Shown: positions 7,961-16,182 of the stretch, one piece after another
Layout of the letters: every line of letters begins with the position of its first letter
Numbering within the stretch: the stretch's first letter is position 1
Assembly: GCF_023380205.1 (NCBI RefSeq)
Contig: NZ_CP093360.1
Coordinates: forward strand, 248,001-312,000
DNA length: 64,000 bases
Source: Nicoliella spurrieriana
Lineage (GTDB): Bacteria; Bacillota; Bacilli; Lactobacillales; Lactobacillaceae
Reading direction: 5' to 3'
Translations under genes and position numbers: made by a program
Notes under the pieces: generated by a model
The model's database searches: none
What the model was told of the DNA's origin: nothing
Seen by the model: the letters and a program-made list of their open reading frames with translations, nothing else

Positions 7961-8964
7961 AGAAAGTAACCATGTTCGGACTGATTATCCTGGGGCTCGG
8001 GTTCATCATTTCACTGGTTGGATTAGCACGCTTTAATTTTAATTTGGGGGCGGTGGCTAACGGATTGATTTCAACTACTAACGCCCACTATGGGAAATCA
8101 TATACTAAAAATTTTAAACCATTCCATCGAGTGAGGGTGAATGCGGATGCGGACGTTACCGTAAAATATGGAAAACATTATCAAGTCGTTGCCAACGATG
8201 CTAAGCGAACACATACTAGCTATGAATTAAAAAATGGCATTCTTACGATTACTAATGACCATAAATCAAATTATTCTTTTCACTTTACATTATTTGGTTG
8301 GAGCAATGAGGAACATAGTACCAAGTTGACCATTACCATCCCAAATGGCAAAGCACTGGATAACTATCAACAAGATAACTCCAACTCCAATTTGAAAATG
8401 GACGGCATTAAGCTCAATAGCCAATTGAACTTAAGGGGAATCAACGATATTAATTTAAATCAGGTCCGTGCTAATAGCGTTTTTATTTCCTCAAATGACG
8501 GCGATGTCTCAGTAGTTGGTAGTAAGTTCAAACAAGACGGGAGCAAAATCGACTGTCAAGAAGGGGACTCATACCTGGCTGAGAGTACTTTTAAGGCGTT
8601 GGATGTTAATTCGATCGATGGGGATATCACCCTAAGGAAGAATGCGGTAATGAGCGGCCAGAGTAAGATTACAAATACTGATGGTGATATTTCAATGGGG
8701 AATAATGATTGGCACCAACTGATGGTGACGAATTCTGATGGGGACATTTCATTTGGCCATCAATTAATCAATCAGTCGTTATCTATGAAGACCAACGATG
8801 GTGATATCAGCGGGGCTGTAAGTATTCGTGATAATGCATTGATTAGCATTAAGACTAGTGATGGCGGTGAATCCATTAGTAGTGATCTTAAATCGCTTAA
8901 TGGACATAAACCATATCAATTCCAAACGACCGATGGTGACATTTCAATTCATAAAACGCAATAA
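7957..8964 (+). CDS. DUF4097-family beta-repeat protein, membrane-anchored, 335 aa
   Basis: One N-terminal membrane segment (LIILGLGFIISLVGLARF) is followed by an extracytoplasmic domain of repeated short beta strands with the recurring motif (S/T)xDGDIS (SNDGDVS, SIDGDIT, NTDGDIS, NSDGDIS, KTNDGDIS, TTDGDIS). This is the hallmark of DUF4097 right-handed beta structures. It overlaps the preceding gene by four bases. The family is found with PadR/DUF1700 proteins; its ligand is not known. Confidence 0.9.
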   Translation: MKKVTMFGLIILGLGFIISLVGLARFNFNLGAVANGLISTTNAHYGKSYTKNFKPFHRVRVNADADVTVKYGKHYQVVANDAKRTHTSYELKNGILTITNDHKSNYSFHFTLFGWSNEEHSTKLTITIPNGKALDNYQQDNSNSNLKMDGIKLNSQLNLRGINDINLNQVRANSVFISSNDGDVSVVGSKFKQDGSKIDCQEGDSYLAESTFKALDVNSIDGDITLRKNAVMSGQSKITNTDGDISMGNNDWHQLMVTNSDGDISFGHQLINQSLSMKTNDGDISGAVSIRDNALISIKTSDGGESISSDLKSLNGHKPYQFQTTDGDISIHKTQ

Positions 8965-9039
8965 TTATGAAGCTGAACCATGCAAATCCAATTTATTTTG
9001 ATTATAATGGGAATATGAAATGATTGGAGGTTTTATAAC

Positions 9040-9561
9040 ATGGGCTTGGATAATGAGAGGATGGACATTGAATTTAAGACTGCGACTAGGTCTGATTTAC
9101 CGTATATCGTTGACGTTTATAATGAATCAATTCCGGGTCGAATGGCCACTGCTGATTTAGAACCAATTTCTGTGGGTGATCGTATCGATTGGTTCAAACA
9201 ACATGAACCTGGGCACCGCCCCCTGTTAGTGATTAACTATGATGATGATCGCGCAGGGTGGTTAAGTTTAAGCAGTTTTTATGGCAGACCAGCTTATGAG
9301 GAAACCGTTGAAATTAGTATCTATATTGACAACCATTTTCAACATAAGGGGATTGGAAATGCGGCGGTTAATCATGCTGAAAAGCTAGCTGCACGGCTAG
9401 GGATTAAAACAATCGTGGCATTTATTTTTGCCCACAATGCACCCAGTCTGCATTTATTCCATAAGAATAACTACGAGGATTGGGGTCACATGCCAAACGT
9501 GGCACTAATGGATGGTAAACAACGTAGCCTTAATATCTTAGGAAAGCGGATTGTTGATTAG
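9040..9561 (+). CDS. GNAT N-acetyltransferase, phosphinothricin-acetyltransferase-like, 173 aa
   Basis: The fold elements of the Pat/Bar branch of GNAT enzymes are visible: IVDVYNESIPGRMATADLEP near the N-terminus, the acetyl-CoA site HFQHKGIGNAAVNHA, and HNAPSLHLFHKNNYEDWGHMP near the C-terminus. The family acetylates small amines (phosphinothricin, methionine sulfone analogues, amino acids); the real substrate here is unknown. GGAGG stands just before ATG 9040. It is followed after one base by a tiny membrane-protein gene. Confidence 0.88.
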   Translation: MGLDNERMDIEFKTATRSDLPYIVDVYNESIPGRMATADLEPISVGDRIDWFKQHEPGHRPLLVINYDDDRAGWLSLSSFYGRPAYEETVEISIYIDNHFQHKGIGNAAVNHAEKLAARLGIKTIVAFIFAHNAPSLHLFHKNNYEDWGHMPNVALMDGKQRSLNILGKRIVD

Positions 9562-9562
9562 G

Positions 9563-9727
9563 ATGAGTAGTCAAACGGGTGCATTTTTAATTTTATTATC
9601 CATTACGATTTTGTTCTGGGGTTTAATTTTACTAAAACATGATGGTAGTGATAGCCACGATCACATTTTAATGGCCGTCGCAATGTCGATTGCTGTAATT
9701 ATTTTTGGATTAATTGTTTTCATATAA
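9563..9727 (+). CDS. Small membrane protein, 54 aa, coupled to the acetyltransferase
   Basis: ATG 9563 lies one base after the acetyltransferase stop, suggesting translational coupling (GGAAAGCGGA upstream). The product has two hydrophobic helices (GAFLILLSITILFWGLILL and the C-terminal MAVAMSIAVIIFGLIVFI) joined by a hydrophilic loop rich in His and Asp (HDGSDSHDHI). The stop overlaps the terminator stem. No family is recognised. Confidence 0.6.
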   Translation: MSSQTGAFLILLSITILFWGLILLKHDGSDSHDHILMAVAMSIAVIIFGLIVFI

Positions 9728-9760
9728 AAAGCAGGTGCTCAAAATTGAGACCTGCTTTTG
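9727..9760. terminator. Bidirectional terminator
   Basis: AAAAGCAGGT (9727-9736) pairs with ACCTGCTTTT (9750-9759), with an inner CTC/GAG pair. It serves both the small membrane gene and the minus-strand MFS gene. Confidence 0.85.
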
Positions 9761-9761
9761 T

Positions 9762-11276
9762 TTAATATTCAGATTTTTGAAATAGTCGTTGCCCTTTGCA
9801 TAGTAAGAAGTAACAAAGCACGCCAGCAATCATGAAGATAATTCCAGAGGTAATTGCGACGTTATCCATCCCCCGGAAAAACGCATTGTGCGTGATTGCT
9901 TCGATATTAAAATGCTTAATTTTACTAGCAATTGCACTTCCGGAAAATGGGCCTGCATTTTGCATTACCTGCGTCAACTTAGCTGGAAGGAATGAATGGG
10001 CTAAATGATAATTATAGCTACTGGTCATTGCAATTCCTAAAATCACCAAACCAAGGCTAGCCCCGAACTGCTTACCGACGTTTAATAATCCAGAAGTCAT
10101 CCCAATTTCTGGAGCATCAACAGCACTGACCGCGATGTTTGATGAGAGCGGATTAACCATTGAGTTAGCTAATCCTAACGTAATGAAGGTGGGAATTAAC
10201 ACGAACCATTGATTGTGATTACCTAAAAAAGCGGGCAGGACGAACATTCCAAATCCTGCCAACACTAAGACGCCACTAATGATGTACCCTGGATTGATTC
10301 GACTGGCAATTTTACCAGAAACCGGACCTAAAAAGAGTGAAAAGGCACTAATGATCATTAATTGGGCGCCACTTTGTAGGGCTGAATATCCCATATAGTC
10401 TTGGGATAACACAATGATATAACTAAATAGGGCGTAAATTGCCATTCCCAGGGTTAAGTTCGAAATCGCACTGCCCACTACCTGGCGATTTTTAAATAAC
10501 GCTAGGTTAAGCATGGGGGAAGCGACCTTATTTTCTAACCAGATGAAGATAATAATTAAAATCACACCACTAATTAATAGGGTCGCCACATGCCAATCAA
10601 GCCAGCCGTAGTTATAATGGGTTTCCTTTTGAATTAACCCCAAGATGATGCAGAACATAAATGCAAAGGATAGTATCATCCCCAAAAAATCCACCTTACC
10701 CTGGTTGAACGTCTTCGACTTAGGGATAAACATTGCACTCATCACTAATGCAATCACACCGATTGGGAGGTTCACTAGGAAAATCGATTCCCAACTAAAA
10801 AAGCTTAGTAAAATGCCACCTATCAACGGACCGAGGGCGGTCGACAGTCCCGCAACACTGCCCCAAATTCCAATTGCTAACCCTCTGGTCTTGCCATCGA
10901 AAGTATCTGCAATAATACTCATTGAGAGGCTTAACATTCCGGCACCACCAATTCCTTGGCAGCCCCTAAAGATGATCAACAGCCAAATATTAGGTGCGAG
11001 GCTACAAGCAAGTGAGAAAATCGAAAAAATGGTTAATGAAGCAATAAATACCACCTTTCTACCGATTAGATCACCTAACTTAGAAATTAAAAACAAAATG
11101 GCGGCAAAAATTAATGTGTATGCATTAATAATCCACTGTAGCTGACTGAAGGTACTGTTAAAGCTAGTTTGAATTGTTGGGAGGGCGACGTTAACGACCG
11201 TTACGTCTAATAATCCCATAAAAAAGCCTAAACAAACCGCTACTAATGCGTACCATTTCTTACGACTTTGCATCAT
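9762..11276 (-). CDS. MFS multidrug exporter, DHA2 (EmrB/QacA) family, 504 aa, 14 TM
   Basis: Proton-driven drug/H+ antiporter of the 14-helix type. Motifs include LGFFMGLLDVTVVNVALPTIQ-like TM1 with the conserved Asp, motif A LGDLIGRKVVF after TM2, and motif C (GPLIGGILLSFFSWESIFLVNLPIG) in TM5. The start is ATG 11276, with GAGGAG six bases upstream; the upstream in-frame extension has no ribosome binding site. It is transcribed away from the acetyltransferase at 11386 on the same strand, with about 110 bp between them. The substrate is unknown. It is followed by the terminator at 9727-9760. Confidence 0.93.
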   Translation of the reverse strand: MMQSRKKWYALVAVCLGFFMGLLDVTVVNVALPTIQTSFNSTFSQLQWIINAYTLIFAAILFLISKLGDLIGRKVVFIASLTIFSIFSLACSLAPNIWLLIIFRGCQGIGGAGMLSLSMSIIADTFDGKTRGLAIGIWGSVAGLSTALGPLIGGILLSFFSWESIFLVNLPIGVIALVMSAMFIPKSKTFNQGKVDFLGMILSFAFMFCIILGLIQKETHYNYGWLDWHVATLLISGVILIIIFIWLENKVASPMLNLALFKNRQVVGSAISNLTLGMAIYALFSYIIVLSQDYMGYSALQSGAQLMIISAFSLFLGPVSGKIASRINPGYIISGVLVLAGFGMFVLPAFLGNHNQWFVLIPTFITLGLANSMVNPLSSNIAVSAVDAPEIGMTSGLLNVGKQFGASLGLVILGIAMTSSYNYHLAHSFLPAKLTQVMQNAGPFSGSAIASKIKHFNIEAITHNAFFRGMDNVAITSGIIFMIAGVLCYFLLCKGQRLFQKSEY

Positions 11277-11385
11277 AAAAGACTCCTCATTAAAATATTT
11301 CCATTTGTGCCTATCAACACAAAGCCCACCTGCCAAATTAATTGGCGTTTACCCACCAAGGAATATCAATCAGAGTCGATTAGGA

Positions 11386-12012
11386 TTAATCATGAATGTG
11401 TTTTTGAATAAATTCATCAATTGGTAATCTAAAATCAAGGTAGTATTTTTCCAACTTTTCACGGGACCAATCCCACCAAGCAATTTTAGTTAAGTCGGTT
11501 TTCACTTCATCTGGAAAGCGATCCTTAATCTTTTTACCAGGGACGCCACCAATAATGGTGTAGGGTTCAACATCATGGGTAACGACTGCACCAGCACCAA
11601 TTACAGCACCGTCACCAACGGTCAATCCAGTCAGAATTAATACGCCGTGGCCAATCCAAACATCGTTGCCGATCTTGGTCCGGATCTGTTTGCGGTGTTT
11701 TAAATATTCTTCGTCCTTGGGACCAAATCCGTATGCAGCACCGTTGTAAGCAAAGATGTGTTGAGCTGCTCGATCGTATGGATGGTTCGTAGGGCCAATT
11801 CTAACCATGGCAGCAATACTATCAAATTTTTGCAAATCAGTATTTTGCATAAAACAATATTGGCCAGTATAGTCATAATCGCCAAATGTACAGTTATCAA
11901 TCATGTTACTTTCACCCAGTTCGATCCATTTACCAAACTTAGTATCCTTAATTTGGCTTCCTTTACCAATCGTGGGTGTATCTTGAGATAATTTCGGGAA
12001 ATTAATATGCAT
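11386..12012 (-). CDS. Hexapeptide-repeat (CatB/XAT-like) O-acetyltransferase, 208 aa
   Basis: A left-handed beta-helix is shown by hexapeptide repeats (IGKGSQI, IGNDVWIGHGVLILTGLTVGDGAVIGAGAVVT, with I-G-x-x-x-x periodicity) and the catalytic-loop region IGPTNHPYDRAAQH, whose His is in the position expected for xenobiotic acetyltransferases. The C-terminal part carries WWDWSREKLEKYY, common in this branch, which uses acetyl-CoA on antibiotics or sugars. The genomic context (next to an MFS pump, an antisense RNA pair and a dead IS) suggests an accessory gene. The acceptor is unknown. Confidence 0.88.
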   Translation of the reverse strand: MHINFPKLSQDTPTIGKGSQIKDTKFGKWIELGESNMIDNCTFGDYDYTGQYCFMQNTDLQKFDSIAAMVRIGPTNHPYDRAAQHIFAYNGAAYGFGPKDEEYLKHRKQIRTKIGNDVWIGHGVLILTGLTVGDGAVIGAGAVVTHDVEPYTIIGGVPGKKIKDRFPDEVKTDLTKIAWWDWSREKLEKYYLDFRLPIDEFIQKHIHD

Positions 12013-12189
12013 ATTTTAGACACCTTCTTAAAATTAATTCTACGTAAATTATACTCGTGATTATTACTTTAGACTAGAATAAAATCAATTGCGTAATTGC
12101 GATTTGTTTTTGGTTTAATTTATAGGCTTCAGATAATAAATCTTGTGTAGAGTGATGAGAAATTTGAAGACGCTTTCTTCGGATAATGA

Positions 12190-12419
12190 AAAAAGACTAC
12201 CAAACTAATGGTAGTCTCTTATACATAACGCCTGTGATATAATATGTATGTGGAGTTATTAAGCTCCACTACCCAAAAATAAAATACAAAGGTGGTGTTT
12301 AAATTAACCAAATTTTTGGTTACACACCGTGTTGGTAGCTACTCCAATAGCTAGAGTTACAGGTGCTAATTAGCACTTACCAACTTTAGCAACTCTTTTA
12401 GTGTTAGTTACTCAACAAC
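12190..12419 (-). ncRNA. Predicted antisense RNA overlapping the plus-strand RNA
   Basis: On the minus strand, TTGTAA (12454-12449) and TACAAT (12431-12426) are separated by exactly 17 bp, a strong promoter shape. Reading leftward, the RNA would be antisense to the plus-strand RNA for about 170 nt. It would end at the hairpin GACTACCA/TGGTAGTC (12195-12216), which has a T-run only in the minus direction. The pairing of two promoters and two outward terminators is typical of antisense-controlled loci. Confidence 0.4.
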
Positions 12420-12495
12420 AAACTTATTGTATCTTACTTTTATGGTAATTACAATAAACCCGCTCTTGATTGAGTGGGTTTATTTTTTATTATCT
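12249..12495 (+). ncRNA. Predicted structured RNA with its own promoter and terminator (possible type I toxin or leader mRNA)
   Basis: An extended -10 box TGATATAAT (12235-12243) would start an RNA that begins with a hairpin (GTGGAG/CTCCAC) and has a good ribosome binding site AAAGGTGGTG at 12288-12297. It contains the palindrome GTGCTAATTAGCAC, flanked by GTTGGTA and TACCAAC, and ends at AATAAACCCGCTC...GAGTGGGTTTATT with a T-run at about 12490. No credible ATG ORF follows the ribosome binding site; the GTG frame stops after 19 codons. It could be a broken small-toxin mRNA or an orphan leader. An opposing promoter lies inside it. Confidence 0.4.
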
Positions 12496-12513
12496 GCTCC
12501 TATGATAATAATA

Positions 12514-13119
12514 TAGACCATTTTTATGGTGTGTCCTTTCGGGTATAATTATTATTAAAGGAGTTTTTATTATCCCAAAATCCCAAAATCATATTCAAAG
12601 GAATTCAAGAATTCCAATATTTCATTGTCTAAACAAGATCACAGCGTTAAATCTTTAGCTAAGGACTACGATGTTTCAGCTAACACAATCAATCGTTGGT
12701 TGAAGTAGAGTTCTTCTATTAACGTTGATGGAAAGCAGATTTCATATGAAAAATACGTTCAAATGGAAAAGTTCAGAAGGAAATGGAGATTTAACGAGCT
12801 GCGGTGTTACTTGGGAAGTGTTAACCGTTAAAAAAGTCTTAGGCTTCATCAAGATGGACACCGCTTAGCTACCACTCTACATGCTTTTAAGATGCCAAAA
12901 AACACCTATTATTACTGGCTCAAACATTAACCAACATCTCGAGATAAGCGAAATATTATTTTAAAGCGAGCTATTTTAGTCGCTTGGAAGCAAAGCCGGT
13001 ATGTCTATGGGTATCCAGGAATTCACCAGGTCCTTTTGAATCAGGGCATCAAAGTTAGTTCTAGAACGGTGTGGAAGCTAATGCATTCCATGGAAGTTAT
13101 CCAACTGAATCAACTTTAA
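12514..13119 (+). mobile_element. Decayed IS3-family (IS150-like) insertion element, transposase frames broken
   Basis: After an IS-like left end (TAGACCATTTTTATGGTGTG with a short promoter), frame 12586-12831 reads an OrfA helix-turn-helix (YSKEFKNSNISLSKQDHS, SLAKDYDVSANTINRWLK) interrupted by a stop at 12706. Frame 12841-13119 reads the start of OrfB (HRLATTLHAFKMPKNTYYYW, a stop at 12928, then SRYVYGYPGIHQVLLNQGIK, the HTH_21 region). The OrfB start codon region, the DDE catalytic core and a right end are missing. No intact transposase can be made. Confidence 0.8.
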
Positions 13120-13328
13120 TGTCAATAGACGCTATTTTTAACAAGGTTAAAAGTATAATTGGCAAGGAAGTTCCTTATCAGGCCACTAGAAAACAGGGTG
13201 GTTTTGTTCATGATTTAATCATTAAAGAATTAGGATTTATGTTAATTAAAGCAACTTTTAAACAGCACCGAAAATATACTAAATCCCTCAAAATTACTTC
13301 TGAGGGACTTTCTTTATGGTTCATATAA
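13119..13328 (+). other. Unassigned open frame after the IS remnant, 69 codons
   Basis: An open frame beginning MSIDAIFNKVKSIIGKEVPY and ending GLSLWFI, overlapping the last bases of the transposase remnant. It has no ribosome binding site and no family I recognise; it may be element debris. A hairpin (AAATCCCTC/GAGGGACTTT, 13280-13311) lies inside its end and could terminate transcription. Confidence 0.2.
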
Positions 13329-13330
13329 AA

Positions 13331-13945
13331 TTAAAATAAATGCAGCGCATATTTCAAAATAAATAGTAACGGTATAATTGCTCCCCAAAAAATCATCATG
13401 ACGTTCCTAACAGTTTTGTGTTTCCACCAAAAAAAGTCATCACGATTCGATTTTTTTTGACGAAGTAGTGATTTGGTTAGCGGATACTTTGTATCTAGTT
13501 TTGTTCTCCACCACGAATTTTTAATATATTTTATGATAGCGAACCCTAACAGAAATACAGCTACCCATATTGATCCCAAAATAGTCTGCTTATTTTCAGG
13601 TACTTTATCAATAAACGAAGCAATAACCAGCATTAAACCCAAAAACAACAGATTGATGATGCGGAATAAACTTTCTTCTGATTGACGTTTGTTTATTTGA
13701 CTATTTTGCTCTTCAGAAAAGATATCAATCTCTTTTTCTTTATTCTTATTCTCAACTTTTTCAAACAGCTCATTAATAGAAACATCCAAAGCTTCTGAAA
13801 CTAAACGTAATGTATCTAAACTAGCGTCATACCCTGCTTCTAACCTTTGAATAGTTCGAACACTTAAACCACTTTTTTCTGCAAGATATTCCTGAGTCCA
13901 TCCTTTTGATTTTCTGAGTTCTGAAATTAACGTTTTATTAGTCAT
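13331..13945 (-). CDS. XRE-family regulator with C-terminal membrane helices, 204 aa
   Basis: The HTH_3 domain covers residues 5-60 (LISELRKSKGWTQEYLAEKS, VRTIQRLEAGYDASLDTLRL). An acidic linker (KNKEKEIDIFSEEQ) follows, then two or three hydrophobic segments (LFRIINLLFLGLMLVIASFI; IWVAVFLLGFAIIKYI; MMIFWGAIIPLLFILKYAL). It is thus a membrane-tethered DNA-binding protein of a kind common in lactobacilli. Start ATG 13945 is set by AAAGGA ten bases upstream; the earlier ATG at 13954 is too close to it. The inverted repeat at 14022-14048, just upstream, is a candidate operator. Target genes are unknown. Confidence 0.88.
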   Translation of the reverse strand: MTNKTLISELRKSKGWTQEYLAEKSGLSVRTIQRLEAGYDASLDTLRLVSEALDVSINELFEKVENKNKEKEIDIFSEEQNSQINKRQSEESLFRIINLLFLGLMLVIASFIDKVPENKQTILGSIWVAVFLLGFAIIKYIKNSWWRTKLDTKYPLTKSLLRQKKSNRDDFFWWKHKTVRNVMMIFWGAIIPLLFILKYALHLF

Positions 13946-14021
13946 AACAATCATCCTTTACTTCTTTAATTTGTGAATTAAATTTATCTCAATCCGTTTT
14001 TGATTAACACGTCAACAACGT

Positions 14022-14048
14022 GACAGGTTAACGACAGTAACCTGTCAT
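14022..14048. repeat. Perfect 10-bp inverted repeat upstream of the XRE regulator
   Basis: TGACAGGTTA (14022-14031) and TAACCTGTCA (14039-14048) are exact complements separated by 7 bases, preceded by a related CGTCAACAACGTGAC. No T-run follows, so it is more likely a protein-binding dyad, perhaps the XRE regulator's operator, than a terminator. Confidence 0.55.
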
Positions 14049-14210
14049 GCATATTTTAAAGCTACTTTTCAACCTCTCATCATTGAGTTAGTAGCTTGGA
14101 GCAGTACATCCATACATATTTTAGTTATCATTTTTATTATCCATCGTATGATATAATCATATAGCTGTAACCTTCTAGCTGAAATTCTCAGCAAGAAAGG
14201 AGGCTATAGC

Positions 14211-14322
14211 ATGCATTATCTCTTAGAGCTCATCATTTCGATTTTGGCAAATGGTAACCGCACATTACATTTGCAAATGGTTTGATCAAAATGATAATAA
14301 TGACAGCAAACCTGCCCGTTAA
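14211..14322 (+). pseudogene. Fst/par-like type I toxin gene with a one-base frameshift
   Basis: An extended -10 box TGATATAAT (14149-14157) and a strong AAGGAGG (14198-14203) precede ATG 14211. As read, the peptide is MHYLLELIISILAN followed by an out-of-frame tail stopping at 14283. In the next frame the sequence continues as HYICKWFDQNDNNDSKPAR with a stop at 14320-14322. Removing one G at about 14253-14254 joins the two parts into a 36-residue peptide with one hydrophobic helix and a charged tail, the form of Fst-family pore toxins. The gene is paired with a convergent antisense RNA (14336-14402). It may be inactivated, or the base may be a sequencing error. Confidence 0.65.
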
Positions 14323-14335
14323 TCAAATAAGAACG

Positions 14336-14402
14336 TAAAAAAAGACCAGCAGCCCGCCAGCTGTTGGTCTTTTGGCATTTATAACATGCACTATATCTTC
14401 GC
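14336..14402 (-). ncRNA. Antitoxin RNA of the par/Fst-like locus
   Basis: A minus-strand promoter TTGAGA (14437-14432), 17 bp, TGATATAAT (to 14409) would start an RNA of about 65-70 nt. It ends at the shared hairpin AAAAGACCAGCAGC/GCTGTTGGTCTTTT (14338-14373), with a T-run in the minus direction. Positions 14394-14379 of this RNA are complementary to the toxin mRNA over 14204-14219, which includes the start codon: 13 Watson-Crick pairs, 2 G-U pairs and 1 mismatch of 16. Short direct repeats giving complementarity at the toxin start, plus a shared bidirectional terminator, is the RNA I/RNA II layout of par. Confidence 0.65.
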
Positions 14403-14559
14403 AACCTAATTATATCATGTTTAAAAAATCCTCTCAAATCATAAAACAAACTTCGTATAATAAATGTTATGTAAAGTAATAGCAGGATAACCGAATACCC
14501 TCTCCCAATTGATCGAGCAACTAAAAAAGCATCGCGATTCAATCGCGATGCCCAATTAA

Positions 14560-15600
14560 TTATTGATAATCCAGGTAAAAATCCTTAGATTCCATGTATG
14601 AGTTAGTTTGCATGAACAAATATTTGCTAATTAAACCGAGCAGGACTGGAACCACTAGGAACGCAATGATGATCGTAATAATCGATGCGCCACCTTTAAG
14701 GGCATTAATTGGCCCAACTAATCCAGCGGAACCAAATCCAGCACTGAGTGGTGTTCCTTTAATTTCTAAGAAAGCGCCAATGCCACCAGCAATTCCAGCA
14801 TTAATTGCTACCGGAATAAATAGCTTAGGCTTTTTAAGCATATTGGCCATTTGAATTTTAGGTGTCCCTAGGAAATGCGCAATACAAGTCCCTAATGAAT
14901 TGACTTTGCTACCGTAAATAGCAAGTGCAAATGCAGCTGCAGTGATTCCTAAATTAGCAGATCCGGAGGCAATCCCAGTTAATGAAATGGCAGTGGCCAC
15001 CCCTACTGATGAAATCGGACTCAAAATGAGGACTGCAAATAAAATTCCAAGAATGATTCCCATCAAGATGGGTTGTAAATCAGTAGCCAAGAGTGCTAAG
15101 TCACCAATGTATTTGGTAATCATTCGAACGGGAGTTAGGGTCAGCATCCCTAACCCTCCTGCAATAATTAACGATAACACTGGCAGTAATAATACGTTGT
15201 AGCTACCAAGGCGATCACCTAACAGATTAATTACGATTACTCCAAAGCCGATCGTGACCATGATATTGATGACATCTCCGGTCCCCTTGACCATAAAACC
15301 ACCGGTAGGATTAACCATCCAATTGCCGGCACCCACTGATGCGACTAATGCTAGCGTTGCACTTTCTAGTGGCTTCATCTTAAAGTAATGTGCAACACAC
15401 AACCCTGAAATGACCGGTAATAAGATCATTACAAAGTTAACGATCGTTCCAATGAACGCTATCTGTGGAAATGATGGTTTAAGATACCCAATCAATTCAT
15501 TTAACAATGCGGCGGGCATTAAAGTTACGATCACTCCAATGCTAACACCGTTCAAAACGTTTAAAATACCTGATGTAATGGGGGATGCTTGTTTTTTCAT
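14560..15600 (-). CDS. EIIC-like PTS permease (PTS_EIIC_2 type), 346 aa
   Basis: About ten membrane segments and the family features ASVGAGNWMVNPTGGFMVKGTGD and GIASGSANLGITAAAFALAIYGSKVNSLG. It resembles the stand-alone EIIC-domain permeases of Firmicutes that occur without IIA/IIB partners, and none are encoded nearby. The substrate is unknown. AGGAGC precedes the ATG at 15600. A paralog of the same family is at 26875-27999. It is followed by the par-like locus on the other side and is monocistronic. Confidence 0.85.
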   Translation of the reverse strand: MKKQASPITSGILNVLNGVSIGVIVTLMPAALLNELIGYLKPSFPQIAFIGTIVNFVMILLPVISGLCVAHYFKMKPLESATLALVASVGAGNWMVNPTGGFMVKGTGDVINIMVTIGFGVIVINLLGDRLGSYNVLLLPVLSLIIAGGLGMLTLTPVRMITKYIGDLALLATDLQPILMGIILGILFAVLILSPISSVGVATAISLTGIASGSANLGITAAAFALAIYGSKVNSLGTCIAHFLGTPKIQMANMLKKPKLFIPVAINAGIAGGIGAFLEIKGTPLSAGFGSAGLVGPINALKGGASIITIIIAFLVVPVLLGLISKYLFMQTNSYMESKDFYLDYQ

Positions 15601-15753
15601 AGTAAGTAGCTCCTCAAAATATTAGTGATTTTTAAATCATACCATACTTAAGATTTAATTCAAATCTAATATTAATTTAATTAATAATTATTTTAATATT
15701 ATCAAATATGTTAGAATGAACTATTACTAGTAAATGAAGGGAAGCAAATTATT

Positions 15754-16008
15754 ATGGATTATGATAAATACATTGAAGCCCTGCAGCATGAAACGCCCGA
15801 TGCAGTGCTAGGAAGCATTATGAGTGCAGCTCAATTCCCTGACATCCAGGGAATCGGAGATGCTTGTGACATTGTACAGTCAACAGCGAACCAAAACGAT
15901 ATTGATCTAATCAATCAATACCAACCAATGTTTTATAATTATCAATTCCATCGCTTAGTTAATCGACAGGATGTATTAAATGTTATCCGTTTACTAAATA
16001 ATCAATGA
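15754..16008 (+). CDS. Hypothetical small cytosolic protein, 84 aa
   Basis: Acidic, probably helical protein (MDYDKYIEALQHETPDAVLG, IMSAAQFPDIQGIGDACDIV) with no membrane segment and no family I recognise. GAAGGGAAGC precedes the ATG. It sits alone between the EIIC gene and the aromatic attenuator. Intact frame, ribosome binding site and biased codon use support a real gene. Confidence 0.65.
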   Translation: MDYDKYIEALQHETPDAVLGSIMSAAQFPDIQGIGDACDIVQSTANQNDIDLINQYQPMFYNYQFHRLVNRQDVLNVIRLLNNQ

Positions 16009-16182
16009 GCCCCCTTTTGAAATGTTAAGTATCGGCTAGGGATTAGGGATAAGGAATTGTTATAAAGTGCTTAAAATGATCAATGAAAGTCATTTATCAA
16101 AATAAGATTAAAAAATAATTGACATTTATAATAAATTAGTTTATCATTCTAACCATAAATTAATTTTACGGAGGTAATTGAC

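Noticed and set aside
10645-11145. 166-codon plus-strand ORF
   Set aside because: Antisense to the 14-TM MFS gene; such long antisense frames arise from codon bias in hydrophobic proteins.
12514-13119. Active insertion sequence
   Set aside because: Stop codons at 12706, 12829, 12928 and 13117 break both transposase frames; the catalytic core and a matching right end are missing.
14216-14542. 108-codon minus-strand ORF
   Set aside because: It covers the toxin gene, the shared terminator and both facing promoters of the par-like locus; no ribosome binding site and unnatural composition.
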